Of a DNA stretch of 64,000 bases, positions 44,032 to 53,485 are shown piece after piece (the stretch's first letter is position 1; each line of letters starts with the position of its first letter). A program made the translations under genes and the position numbers. Origin of the DNA: Lachnospiraceae bacterium (GTDB taxonomy: Bacteria; Bacillota; Clostridia; Lachnospirales; Lachnospiraceae); assembly GCA_015057665.1 (NCBI GenBank), contig SVDY01000003.1, positions 62,001-126,000 of the forward strand, in the 5' to 3' direction. The notes below the pieces were generated by a model. The model was not told the origin of the DNA. It ran no database searches and saw only the letters and a list, made by a program, of their open reading frames with translations.

Positions 44032-45540
44032 ATGAATACAAAGAAAACAAATGCTCTCGATAACCTCAAACGTATTATCTTTGAAAACAAAGTTATTTTT
44101 ATGTTTGTTATTTTGTGTCTTGCATGTATTATAATTGCTGACACATCTGTAGCATATATTGTAGGTGAAGTTTTCACCCGTTTCGGACGTAATACATGTC
44201 TCGTACTTGCGCTGATTATTCCGTGTTTTGCCGGCCTTGGTATGAACTTTGGTATCGTAGTAGGTGCCATTGCTGCTCAGGTATCTGTATTCTGGATTGT
44301 GCATTGGGGATTTACAGGAATCACAGGTATGCTTCTTTGTGTACTTATGAGTACACCGATTGCAATCTTCTTTGGATGGCTTTTAGGTTTACTCTACAAC
44401 AAGACAAAAGGCGCAGAAATGATCGCCGGTCTTGTACTTGGTTTCTTCGCAGACGGTGTATATCGTCTTTATACCCTTTATATCATCGGTGGTGTAATTC
44501 CATTTGATGATCCTAACTTATTAGACCGTGGTTTTGGTCTTCGTAACGCTTTCGACTTAACAGGAAACTTAAAGTATTCCATCGATGATATCAGTTTCCT
44601 TACGGTATGTATTATCCTTGGTGCGATTATGATCGTCATGGGCTTAGTAAATATGCTTCACAACAAAAAAGTCGGCACACAGACAAATGGCAAAAAGAAT
44701 CTTACAAATATGGTAATGGGTGCTGTGTTAGTTGCATTCGGTTTTGCAGGACGTATGATCCCTATGGTGAATCTTCTTTTTGGAGGAACAAGACTGATCT
44801 TCACAGACGTTGCTTTATTTGGAGGTATTGCACTTGTCGTTTTTGCGGTTGTTAAAATTATCGTAAAACGTAAAAAGGGAGAAACAGGTATAGGAAGCAT
44901 GATTGCTCTTGCCATTGGCGGTATCGCTCTTACAGCAGGAACAGGTATTGGCCCTGTCAGAGACATCTATCAGTCTATCAAGATTTCTGCTTGTACTTAT
45001 GGTATTATCGTCTTATTCTGTATGTTCAATAACTGGATGACAAATACCCGTCTTGGTCAGAACATGCGTACTGTTGGTCAGAGCCGTGCGGTAGCTACAT
45101 CTGCAGGTATTAATGTTGATAAAACCCGTATCATTGCTACATGTATCTCTACAGTACTTGCTGCATGGGGTCAGTTAGTATTCCTTCAGAACCTTGGTAC
45201 ATTCAATACAGTTCAGCAGCAGACAAACGTAGGCCTCTATGCGATTGCAGCGATTCTTGTTGGTGGTGCTACTGTTCAGAAAGCAAGTAATAAACATGCC
45301 GTTATTGGTGTTATCTTATTCCACACATTATTCGTAGTTGCACCTTTAGCAGCGACTAAGATCGTTGGTGACTCTGCTATCTCCGAATATATCCGTATGT
45401 TTATCTCTTACGGTGTCATCGCTGTATCTTTAGCTATGCATGCATGGAAGACAGCTGGAGGACCAAAAGACAAGGGAAAAGTAGAACCGGATGCAAAACA
45501 TAAGGCCGTCGCAATGCCGGCTGGAAATGCTAAAGTATAG
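44032..45540 (+). CDS. ABC transporter permease 2 (BPD_transp_2 family)
   Basis: 502 residues, longer than permease 1. It has the same family core (TVGQSRAVATSAGINVDKTR, then ILVGGATVQKASNKHAVIGV), plus two extra hydrophobic stretches around residues 180-310 separated by lysine-rich loops (NKKVGTQTNGKKN, VKRKKGETG). The C-terminal 30 residues are hydrophilic. It completes the channel; the operon then ends at the terminator at 45588-45629. Confidence 0.9.
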   Translation: MNTKKTNALDNLKRIIFENKVIFMFVILCLACIIIADTSVAYIVGEVFTRFGRNTCLVLALIIPCFAGLGMNFGIVVGAIAAQVSVFWIVHWGFTGITGMLLCVLMSTPIAIFFGWLLGLLYNKTKGAEMIAGLVLGFFADGVYRLYTLYIIGGVIPFDDPNLLDRGFGLRNAFDLTGNLKYSIDDISFLTVCIILGAIMIVMGLVNMLHNKKVGTQTNGKKNLTNMVMGAVLVAFGFAGRMIPMVNLLFGGTRLIFTDVALFGGIALVVFAVVKIIVKRKKGETGIGSMIALAIGGIALTAGTGIGPVRDIYQSIKISACTYGIIVLFCMFNNWMTNTRLGQNMRTVGQSRAVATSAGINVDKTRIIATCISTVLAAWGQLVFLQNLGTFNTVQQQTNVGLYAIAAILVGGATVQKASNKHAVIGVILFHTLFVVAPLAATKIVGDSAISEYIRMFISYGVIAVSLAMHAWKTAGGPKDKGKVEPDAKHKAVAMPAGNAKV

Positions 45541-45587
45541 ATTGTTTCAGCAACCGAGATACTATATATAATTTGTAGAAATAATAG

Positions 45588-45629
45588 AAAAGATATGCGC
45601 TTCTCAAACAGGAGGTGCATATCTTTTTT
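45588..45629 (+). terminator. Terminator of the DUF3798 transporter operon
   Basis: AAAAGATATGC pairs with GCATATCTTTT and is followed by more Ts. An ATG at 45595 falls inside this stem and is therefore not the start of the next gene. Confidence 0.8.
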
Positions 45630-45654
45630 ACGAAGGAATTATGGAAAGTTAGGA

Positions 45655-46659
45655 ATGGAAGTAAAAAAAAGCAAAGAACAAATTATAGAAGACTTAAAAA
45701 ATTTTATCGGCCGGGATGTTCCGGAGATGGTTTATGACGTAGCGGCATCTGCTGCAAATGATCATCCTGGGATTGGGCTTATTGATATTCAGTCCTATCG
45801 AAATGCTGCGAAGGTAACAGATAATGAGAATCTGGCATTTTGGCTTGCATCCCAGCACAGAAAAGGAGAAGAGGTTCTTGTCATCAATCAGGGAAAAGAC
45901 GGACAACCTGTTTTTGATACCGGATATGCCTGGATGTCAGTAAGAGAGATTGCAGATTATCTCATGGAAGATGTGAAATATATTCAGGAACTTTTAGAGG
46001 AAGTAAATTATGATGTGAAGTCAGAAAAGATTGAGGCCTCTATGAATAATCTTTTGTCCAAAAGAGATTTTTATCTGGCCTTGTCCAATCAGGTTGGGGA
46101 AGTGGAGATTCCGGTGCAGGATGGCGTTCAAAAGATTACTTTGGCGCTTCTTTGTGAATATCTTCATGTACCGTTTATGGAACTGTACACAAGATATCAG
46201 ATTTCAGGAACTGCTGCTGACGCAATCTCCCAGTATTCAGATTCTTTAAGAAAGCAGGCAGAGGCAAAGACATTTGCCGACGTAGTGTGTGTGGAAGATT
46301 TCATGTTTGAAAAAGAACTGGATGCCTATCATATGCTGCTCTTCCGCGCTTCCATGAAGAAGAAAGGGATGGAGTACAATGTTTCTGTAAAGGAAGCCTA
46401 TTCTTTTAGAAAAGTGGAAGATTATTATATGCTCTTTTTAAAAGAACTGAGTGCAGGGGAAAGCCATAAGGAGTATTACACAAAAGAAGAATATGCTTTC
46501 TTAAATGAAGTAGAATCCGGAATTAAAGAAGGCATAGCAGTAGATCCGGAGATCCTTAAATATCTGTTGGAACTTCTTAGCAAGAAACAGATTACAAAAA
46601 AAGAAAATACCCGATTGTTCCTGTATCTTGCACAAAAAGAAGGAACTATGATTGGGTAA
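45655..46659 (+). CDS. Uncharacterised acidic protein
   Basis: 334 residues from the ATG at 45655, preceded by GGAAAG. No family recognised. It is soluble, rich in Glu and Lys, and largely helical. It begins KKSKEQIIEDLKNFIGRDVP and ends with a KKQITKKENTRLFLYLAQKE helix. A central segment (GVQKITLALLCEYLHVPFME) is the most hydrophobic. It follows the transporter terminator by 25 bases and has its own terminator, so it is probably separately transcribed or a readthrough product. It may belong to a Lachnospiraceae-specific family; that is a guess. Confidence 0.7.
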   Translation: MEVKKSKEQIIEDLKNFIGRDVPEMVYDVAASAANDHPGIGLIDIQSYRNAAKVTDNENLAFWLASQHRKGEEVLVINQGKDGQPVFDTGYAWMSVREIADYLMEDVKYIQELLEEVNYDVKSEKIEASMNNLLSKRDFYLALSNQVGEVEIPVQDGVQKITLALLCEYLHVPFMELYTRYQISGTAADAISQYSDSLRKQAEAKTFADVVCVEDFMFEKELDAYHMLLFRASMKKKGMEYNVSVKEAYSFRKVEDYYMLFLKELSAGESHKEYYTKEEYAFLNEVESGIKEGIAVDPEILKYLLELLSKKQITKKENTRLFLYLAQKEGTMIG

Positions 46660-46717
46660 AAGACAAAAGAAAAACAGCTGTGATCAGCTGTGAACAAAAA
46701 TAGATAGAAAAAGTTTT

Positions 46718-46758
46718 AGCGCCATTTAATCTTTCTTTACAAATTAAATGGCGCTTTT
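46718..46758. terminator. Terminator after the uncharacterised gene
   Basis: AGCGCCATTTAAT pairs with ATTAAATGGCGCT and is followed by TTT on the plus strand. On the minus strand it is followed after four As by CTTTTTC, so it may also end the minus-strand transcript proposed at 46718-46909. A smaller palindrome CAGCTG-TGAT-CAGCTG lies at ~46675-46690. Confidence 0.7.
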
Positions 46759-46909
46759 AATGAATTTCTTTAAGTTTCACTATATAACCTCTCTTTCTAT
46801 TAAGTGGTCCGGATTAAATTAAGTATTTGATTGGTCCGTCCTCCTGTTTTTTGAAGTTTTCTCTTCGTTTCTATGTACATATAATATCTCATTTATTTGC
46901 AATTGTCAA
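46718..46909 (-). ncRNA. Candidate small RNA transcribed leftward
   Basis: On the minus strand TTGACA (46904-46909), 17-nt spacer and TATTAT (46881-46886) form a near-consensus promoter facing away from the helicase gene. A transcript from ~46874 would run ~155 nt to the hairpin at 46718-46758. It contains AGGAGG with no usable start after it, a repeated CGGACC, and a possible seven-codon GTG reading frame just before the hairpin. No protein of useful size is encoded. Interpretation as sRNA is inference. Confidence 0.4.
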
Positions 46910-47180
46910 TAGTATTTTTAGAAAAAATGAAAAATATTTTTTAAAAATCTGATAAGAAGCGGAGAATATATTGTATTGAGTTTATAAAAATATATAAAAT
47001 GTTATAATATTTGCAAAATTATAAATAAAACAGCGAATAGAACAAAAATAGTTCTGTCGAAAGATGTCGAAAATTGTTATACAAATATAAGAGAGAAATG
47101 AATTGATGCTATTCTAATAATATGGGGGTATGTTATAATTGTGAAAAAGAACGCAAAAGAAGGAAGAGAGGAATCGGCCC
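46910..47180. other. AT-rich gap before the DUF4011 helicase gene
   Basis: No gene or clear repeat is seen in ~46910-47130. The only supported element is an extended -10 promoter (TG at 47131-47132, TATAAT at 47134-47139) ~40 bases before the start codon. Confidence 0.5.
47131..47139 (+). promoter_or_regulatory. Extended -10 promoter of the DUF4011 helicase gene
   Basis: TGT-TATAAT, an extended -10 element. The -35 region is weak (TTCTAA at 16 bases), which is tolerated with TGn. Confidence 0.6.
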
Positions 47181-50100
47181 ATGGAACAGGAAAAGAAAAT
47201 GCAAATTACAATAGAAGCCAGTGATGTATTGAATTATGCTTTGCATCAGAATGGCATACCGGTTATCTCAGCCATCAGAGTACGAAATCTGGCAGGACAG
47301 GATCTGGAGAACCTGACCCTTAGAATAAGCGGAGAGGAAGATATGATTGTTCCTTATGAAGAACAGATTCTATTGATTCGTGCAGGGGAGGATTTGTGTA
47401 TACGCAGTCCGAAGATTTCCATTCAGGGTTCCAGTCTGGCCGGTCTGACAGAGAGAATTCAGTTTGGACTGAAAGCAGCCATTTATCAGAGGGAGGAACT
47501 TTTATCTGCGTGCAGAAAAGATATGACGGTCCTGGCTTATGATGAATGGCCGGGAGCCGGATATTATCCGGAACTTTTGGGAGCATTTGTCATGCCAAAC
47601 CATCCGGTCGTAGCTGAACTGATAAAGTCTGCGTCTGAATGGCTTGAAAAATGGACGGGAAATCCATCTCTTGATGGATATCAGAGTAATCATCCGGACA
47701 GAGTAAAAAAGATGGCGGCAGCAGTATTTGCAGCAATCCAGGAGAAGAATATTGTGTATGCAGTACCTCCGGCAAGTTTTGAGAATCTGGGACAGAGAGT
47801 CCGCCTGGCCGATGAAGTAATGGAACAGCGTCTTGGCACATGTCTTGATCTGACTCTTCTTTATGCTGCCTGTCTGGAAGCCATGGGGCTGAATCCGTTG
47901 CTTGTTATGATGCACGGGCATATCTTTGCAGGGGTATGGCTGATGGATCAGGCCTTTCTGGATTCCGTAGAAGATGATCCGTCACAGCTTGAGAAGAGAA
48001 TGTCAAAGGGGATTCATGAGATTCTCGTGGTGGAAACGACCATGATGTGTGCCGGCAGGAATTATAATTTTGATGATGCGGTAAAACATGGTGAGAAGCA
48101 GCTTGGCAAATACAAAGAATTTATCTTTGCCCTCGATGTGGCAAGGGCAAGAAAAAGCGGTGTCCGTCCGCTTCCGCTTCGAATCAGAACAGAGAATGGA
48201 TATGAACTTGTTCATGAGGAGCGTCATTTCTGGGAGATGACGAAGAAGCCGGAAGACATCGGCGATACATATGAATATCAGATTACTTATGAAAAGGAGA
48301 CTCCATCCAAACAGGTTCAGTGGGAGCGGAGACTGCTTGATCTGAGCCTTCGAAATATGCTTATTAATATGCGTCTGACCAAATCCGTTGTACCTTTGCT
48401 GTCTTCCTATGTGGGAGATTTGGAAGACGCTCTTATGGAAGGCGAGGAATTCCAGGTGCTTCCCCGCCCGAAAGAATGGGATCAGGATGGAAAGAAAGAA
48501 TTCACCCTGGAGACAACCAATGATCTTGGTCCTTATGGAGAGCTGATTGCTTCCGAGTGCAGACATAAAAGATTACATACCATATATACAGAAGAAGAGC
48601 TGAATAAGACACTGACGAAACTTTATCGTACGGCAAAGACATCTATGGAGGAAAACGGTGCCAGCACTCTTTATCTTGCGCTGGGGCTCCTCCGCTGGTT
48701 TGAAGAGATGAAATCTACGCTGCCGCGTTATGCACCTATTGTGCTTATTCCTGTTGAGATTGTAAGAAAATCTGCAAGAAAGGGTTATGTCCTCAGAATG
48801 AGAGACGAAGAAGCCCAGATAAATATTACTTTATTAGAATTTTTAAAACAGAATTATAATATCCGTATTCAGGGACTGAATCCGATTCCGATGGACGAAC
48901 ATGGTCTTGATATGAAGAAGATTTTTGCTGTAATCCGCCACGGAATTATGGAAGAGAAGATGTGGGATGTAATCGAATCCGGATTTATCGGCAATTTCTC
49001 CTTTGCCCAGTTCGTCATGTGGAATGATATCCACAACCGGCCGGATATACTTACGAGAAACAAAATCGTACAAAGTCTGATTGCCGGTGCAGTGGAGTGG
49101 GATTGTACCATTCCGGAGGGAACGAAGACGGAAGAAGCATATCTTCCGATTACTGCAGATTCTTCCCAGCTGCAGGCCATTAATATGGCAGCAAATGATG
49201 TAAGTTTTGTTCTGCACGGACCTCCGGGAACGGGCAAATCTCAGACGATCACAGCCATGATTTCCAATGCCCTGACAAAGGGGAAAACAGTTCTCTTTGT
49301 GGCAGAAAAGATGGCAGCTCTGGAAGTTGTACAGAAACGTCTTGCCGGTCTTGGAATAGAAGATTTTTGTCTGGAAATCCACTCTAACAAAGCAGTAAAA
49401 AGAAATGTATTAGATCAGTTGAAAAGATGTTTGGAGATTCAGGTGCAGGAAAACGAAACGGATTATGATGCCAAGATAGAAGATATGCGCAGAATGCGTC
49501 AGAATCTTGATGTCTATGTCCGGAAACTTCATGAAAAGAGAGCTTTTGGCAAAAGTCTTCGTGAACTGATTGATCTCTACGAATTGATTCCGGAACATGA
49601 AACCCAGCTTGTATTTGAAGAAGAATATGCAGCTTCTCTTACTCAGAGCGGCTTAGAGGAACAGAAACATCTGCTGGAACAGCTGCTGGCGGCAGGGCGT
49701 GCCATCGGACATCCGTGCAATCATCCGCTGACACCGGTCCGTCAGACTGTGTACAGTCAGAGCCTGAAGTTTGACTACAGGGCAAAAGTGACAGAATACA
49801 GAGATACCCTGGCCCGATTAAATGAGGCAGGCCTTCCGTTTGCATCGTTTATGGGAATTGTTGCACCATATGACAGGGAAGATTGGGATTATATTAACCA
49901 GTATGCCATGGCTGTCATTGATGTGGAAAATATTCCGGTATTTTTATTAAAGGCGGAATCTCTGGAAGAGGAATTCAAAGTTCCATATGCTTTTCTTGAA
50001 AAGAAAGAGACATGTGAGGAGAAAGAGAAAGCTTTAAAACGGAACTGGAATGAGAATTTCCTCCGTATGGATATGAGTGGATTCCAGAGCCGTTATACGG

Positions 50101-52301
50101 AAGCCATTGGCAGGTTCTTTGGCAAGAGGAGAGCCCTCAATGCATTGGTAACAGAACTTAAGGCTTATGCACAGTTTCCGATTGTGACGGAACAGATTCC
50201 TGTTCTTCTTACGGATATTACTTTTTACCAAAAAGAAAAGGAAGAACTGGCACAGGCGGAGGAATCTCTTCCAAAAGAGTGGAAGAACCTGCTTGCCGAT
50301 TATCCGGATACTGCTTCTTTGAAATTGTATCAAGAGCAGATCACCGGACAGATAGAACTGGTATCCGGTTTTATTGACAGAATTGAAGAGATGAAAGCGG
50401 ATGGACGTTTTGCGGAATGTGTAATAAAGGCGGAAAAAGTGAATGAAAGCTATAACAGTCTCATAAGTGTACAGGAAACTGTATTCCAGATGCTGAATCT
50501 TGAGTTTAATGATAAAGATGACAATTGGATGGCTGTCAGACTGGCAGCCTGCGAAAAACTTTTAGAACGTGAAGAGGAATTAAAGGACTTTATTATTTAC
50601 CGCCAGTTTGAAGAAGAATGCAGGAAGGCAGGGCTTACCATTGTATGCGAGGCATATTCGGACGGTGTGGAGCATGACCAGTTGATGGATGTATATCTGC
50701 GCTCGATCTATAAAGCCATTGCGCTCTATGTCATTGAACAGGAACCGGCACTGAACAGTTTTACCGGCACAGGATTCAATGAACGCATTCTTCAGTTTAA
50801 AAAGCTGGATGAAGAATTTATGGAACTGACCAAGGAGGAGATGTACTGCAGGCTGACAGATCAGCTTCCAAAAGACAATGAATCTGTTGTATTCAGCAAG
50901 GAACTGAATATTTTAAGACGTGCCATCAGCAGTAACGGCAGAGGTCTGTCTATCCGTAACCTGTTTGATCAGATTCCTCATATTTTGCCAAAATTATGTC
51001 CGTGCATGCTCATGAGTCCGATTTCCGTGGCCCAGTATCTGTCTGCCGATAATGATCTTTTCGATATTGTAATCTTTGACGAGGCTTCTCAGCTTCCGAC
51101 CTGTAAGGCGGTAGGCGTGCTGGCGAGAGGAAAGAACGCGGTCATTGTAGGAGATCCGAATCAGATGCCTCCTACCAGTTTTTTTGCCGGCAACAGCGTG
51201 GATGAGGATAACCTTGAGATAGAAGATCTGGACAGCATCCTTGATGACTGTCTGGCACTTGGCATGCCGGGGGCACATCTGAAATGGCATTACCGAAGCC
51301 GTCATGAAAGCCTGATCGCCTTTAGCAATCAGGAGTTTTATGAGAATTCCATGCAGACCTTCCCATCTGTCAACGACAGGGAGAAACGTGTGAATATGGT
51401 CAAAGTAAAAGGATTTTTTGACCGCGGCAAAGGACGGGTGAATACAGCAGAAGCCAAGGCTATTGTGGCAGAAATCAAGAGAAGATATCAGGATCCTGTA
51501 TTAAAAAATCTGTCCCTTGGCGTTGTTACCTTTAATATCAGCCAGCAGACTTTGATCGAAGACCTGTTATTGGACGAATTCCACAAAGATACCAATTTTG
51601 ACAACTGGGCCAATACAGGAGAGGAACCGCTTTTTGTGAAAAATCTGGAAAATGTACAGGGAGACGAGAGAGATGTCATTCTGTTTTCTGTAGCCTTCGG
51701 TCCTGATAAAGAAGGAAAGCTGTCTCTTAATTTCGGTCCGATCAACAAAGACGGAGGCTGGAAGCGATTAAATGTAGCTGTCACAAGAGCAAAAGAAGAG
51801 ATGGTAGTGTTCTCCACAATGACAGGAGATATGATTGATTTAAGACGCACCCGTTCCAGAGGTGTGGAAGCATTGAAACATTTCCTGGAATATGCCCAGA
51901 AAGGCTCTCTTCAGAATGAATACCGCCAAGATCAGGCGGGAAAGAAACAGGGAATTGTAGAATATATCTGCAAAAAACTGACAGAAGCAGGATATGAATT
52001 CCAAAAAGATGTGGGTCATTCCAAGTTTAAGATGGATATTGCGGTTATTCATCCGGAAAAACCGGAAGAATATCTTCTTGGCATTATGTTGGACGGTGAT
52101 TCCTATCGTTCTTCTGTCAATACAAAAGACCGTGAAGTTGGGCAGGTAAATGTACTCACTGGTCTTGGATGGAATCTTCATCGAATCTGGTCCATGGACT
52201 GGTGGGATAACCGGGAAAAAGAAATCCAGAAACTGCTGGATATCTTAAAAGAACTGCATGGAACCGAGACAATAACAGAAAATGAGGGAGAAAGAGAATA
52301 A
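47181..52301 (+). CDS. DUF4011-type superfamily 1 helicase with C-terminal Vsr/MTES_1575-like nuclease
   Basis: 1706 residues. N-terminal beta-rich region; a transglutaminase-like segment ~150-280 (GTCLDLTLLYAACLEAMGL with Cys ~221, MMHGHIFAGVW with His ~245); a DUF4011 segment from ~378 (WERRLLDLSLRNMLINM). The SF1 helicase has Walker A HGPPGTGKSQT (~679), DEASQLPT (~1300), YRSRHESLIAF and VTRAKEEMVV (~1533). The last ~110 residues resemble the Vsr-like REase_MTES_1575 domain (FKMDIAVIHPEKP, LLGIMLDGDSYRSS, LGWNLHRIWSMDWW). Such proteins occur in defence islands, and I recall a single-gene antiviral system of this layout (Hhe); not verified here. Here it sits among housekeeping genes and abuts rsmH. 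Confidence 0.85.
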   Translation: MEQEKKMQITIEASDVLNYALHQNGIPVISAIRVRNLAGQDLENLTLRISGEEDMIVPYEEQILLIRAGEDLCIRSPKISIQGSSLAGLTERIQFGLKAAIYQREELLSACRKDMTVLAYDEWPGAGYYPELLGAFVMPNHPVVAELIKSASEWLEKWTGNPSLDGYQSNHPDRVKKMAAAVFAAIQEKNIVYAVPPASFENLGQRVRLADEVMEQRLGTCLDLTLLYAACLEAMGLNPLLVMMHGHIFAGVWLMDQAFLDSVEDDPSQLEKRMSKGIHEILVVETTMMCAGRNYNFDDAVKHGEKQLGKYKEFIFALDVARARKSGVRPLPLRIRTENGYELVHEERHFWEMTKKPEDIGDTYEYQITYEKETPSKQVQWERRLLDLSLRNMLINMRLTKSVVPLLSSYVGDLEDALMEGEEFQVLPRPKEWDQDGKKEFTLETTNDLGPYGELIASECRHKRLHTIYTEEELNKTLTKLYRTAKTSMEENGASTLYLALGLLRWFEEMKSTLPRYAPIVLIPVEIVRKSARKGYVLRMRDEEAQINITLLEFLKQNYNIRIQGLNPIPMDEHGLDMKKIFAVIRHGIMEEKMWDVIESGFIGNFSFAQFVMWNDIHNRPDILTRNKIVQSLIAGAVEWDCTIPEGTKTEEAYLPITADSSQLQAINMAANDVSFVLHGPPGTGKSQTITAMISNALTKGKTVLFVAEKMAALEVVQKRLAGLGIEDFCLEIHSNKAVKRNVLDQLKRCLEIQVQENETDYDAKIEDMRRMRQNLDVYVRKLHEKRAFGKSLRELIDLYELIPEHETQLVFEEEYAASLTQSGLEEQKHLLEQLLAAGRAIGHPCNHPLTPVRQTVYSQSLKFDYRAKVTEYRDTLARLNEAGLPFASFMGIVAPYDREDWDYINQYAMAVIDVENIPVFLLKAESLEEEFKVPYAFLEKKETCEEKEKALKRNWNENFLRMDMSGFQSRYTEAIGRFFGKRRALNALVTELKAYAQFPIVTEQIPVLLTDITFYQKEKEELAQAEESLPKEWKNLLADYPDTASLKLYQEQITGQIELVSGFIDRIEEMKADGRFAECVIKAEKVNESYNSLISVQETVFQMLNLEFNDKDDNWMAVRLAACEKLLEREEELKDFIIYRQFEEECRKAGLTIVCEAYSDGVEHDQLMDVYLRSIYKAIALYVIEQEPALNSFTGTGFNERILQFKKLDEEFMELTKEEMYCRLTDQLPKDNESVVFSKELNILRRAISSNGRGLSIRNLFDQIPHILPKLCPCMLMSPISVAQYLSADNDLFDIVIFDEASQLPTCKAVGVLARGKNAVIVGDPNQMPPTSFFAGNSVDEDNLEIEDLDSILDDCLALGMPGAHLKWHYRSRHESLIAFSNQEFYENSMQTFPSVNDREKRVNMVKVKGFFDRGKGRVNTAEAKAIVAEIKRRYQDPVLKNLSLGVVTFNISQQTLIEDLLLDEFHKDTNFDNWANTGEEPLFVKNLENVQGDERDVILFSVAFGPDKEGKLSLNFGPINKDGGWKRLNVAVTRAKEEMVVFSTMTGDMIDLRRTRSRGVEALKHFLEYAQKGSLQNEYRQDQAGKKQGIVEYICKKLTEAGYEFQKDVGHSKFKMDIAVIHPEKPEEYLLGIMLDGDSYRSSVNTKDREVGQVNVLTGLGWNLHRIWSMDWWDNREKEIQKLLDILKELHGTETITENEGERE

Positions 52302-53390
52302 ATGGACAACAACCAGACAAATAATGCTATGAATCCGGACGGACAGCCTGTGGTTCACAAACGGCGTGAACGTTACTCCGGCACCCATCCAAAGAAATTC
52401 AGCCAGAAATACAAAGAACATAATCCGGAAAAATATGCTGACACTATTGATAAGGTGATCAAAAAGGGCAGTACACCTGCCGGCATGCACATTTCCATTA
52501 TGGTAAAAGAAATTCTTGATTTTCTTCAGATCAAACCGGGACAGATCGGCCTGGATGCAACCCTTGGTTACGGCGGACATACGAAAGAGATGATGAAATG
52601 TTTAGAAGGCAGAGGTCATGTATATGGGCTTGACGTGGATCCTATTGAATCTGCCAAAACAAAAGAACGTTTGAACAGCCAGGGGTTCGGAGATGACATT
52701 CTTACGGTAAAGCTTACCAATTTTATGAACATTGACCAGGTGGCGGAAGAAGAAGGAAAGAAATTTGATTTTATTCTGGCTGATCTGGGTGTATCTTCCA
52801 TGCAGATTGACAATCCGGAGCGGGGATTTTCTTATAAAGTGGAAGGCCCTTTAGATCTTAGGCTGAACCCTCAGAAGGGAGTCAGTGCGGCCCAGCGTCT
52901 GAAGGAGATGGATTTGGAAGAAATCATAGGGATGCTCATCGATAATTCTGATGAACCATATGCACAAGAAATTGCAGAGAAGATTTATAATAAAATTAAA
53001 CGGGGCGGAAAAATCGACACTACGATTGAGTTGAAAGAAACCATTGAGGAAGCTCTTGTTTTCATTCCAAATAAAGACCGGAAAGAAGCGGTGAAAAAGG
53101 CCTGTGCCAGAACTTTCCAGGCGCTCCGCATTGATGTAAATAATGAATATGAAGTATTATATTCTTTTTTGGAGAAACTTCCGGGCGTGCTTGCACCAGG
53201 CGGAAGAGTGGCAATTCTTACTTTCCATTCCGGTGAAGACAGGCTGGTAAAGAAATCCTTTAAAGAATGGAAAAAAGCAGGGGAATACAGTGAAGTGGCA
53301 AGTGATGTAATCCGTCCGTCTGCAGAGGAATGCACTTTGAATCCAAGAGCCCGCTCCACTAAAATGAGATGGGCAATCAAAGTGGAATAG
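52302..53390 (+). CDS. rsmH: 16S rRNA (cytosine1402-N4)-methyltransferase, RsmH family
   Basis: 362 residues, longer than the usual ~310 because of a ~60-residue basic N-terminal extension (KRRERYSGTHPKKFSQKYKE). The SAM-binding motif is LDATLGYGGHTKEM; family motifs FILADLGVSSMQIDNPERGF, CARTFQALRIDVN and TFHSGEDRLVKKSF follow. It methylates C1402 of 16S rRNA in the decoding centre. It starts at the base after the helicase stop, so the pair is cotranscribed. It is not in a cell-division cluster here, so it may be a second RsmH paralogue. Confidence 0.9.
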   Translation: MDNNQTNNAMNPDGQPVVHKRRERYSGTHPKKFSQKYKEHNPEKYADTIDKVIKKGSTPAGMHISIMVKEILDFLQIKPGQIGLDATLGYGGHTKEMMKCLEGRGHVYGLDVDPIESAKTKERLNSQGFGDDILTVKLTNFMNIDQVAEEEGKKFDFILADLGVSSMQIDNPERGFSYKVEGPLDLRLNPQKGVSAAQRLKEMDLEEIIGMLIDNSDEPYAQEIAEKIYNKIKRGGKIDTTIELKETIEEALVFIPNKDRKEAVKKACARTFQALRIDVNNEYEVLYSFLEKLPGVLAPGGRVAILTFHSGEDRLVKKSFKEWKKAGEYSEVASDVIRPSAEECTLNPRARSTKMRWAIKVE

Positions 53391-53485
53391 GGATGAAAAG
53401 CAGAAAAGCTCAAGTTCCGCTTGCGAGATTTGGAGAGGGATTCATTTCCCATCTGATATAATTGATTTTAGAAAGGATGAAAACG

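Noticed and set aside
48003-48566. A 187-codon minus-strand frame inside the DUF4011 helicase gene
   Set aside because: It is a shadow of the helicase coding strand without start signals or family match.
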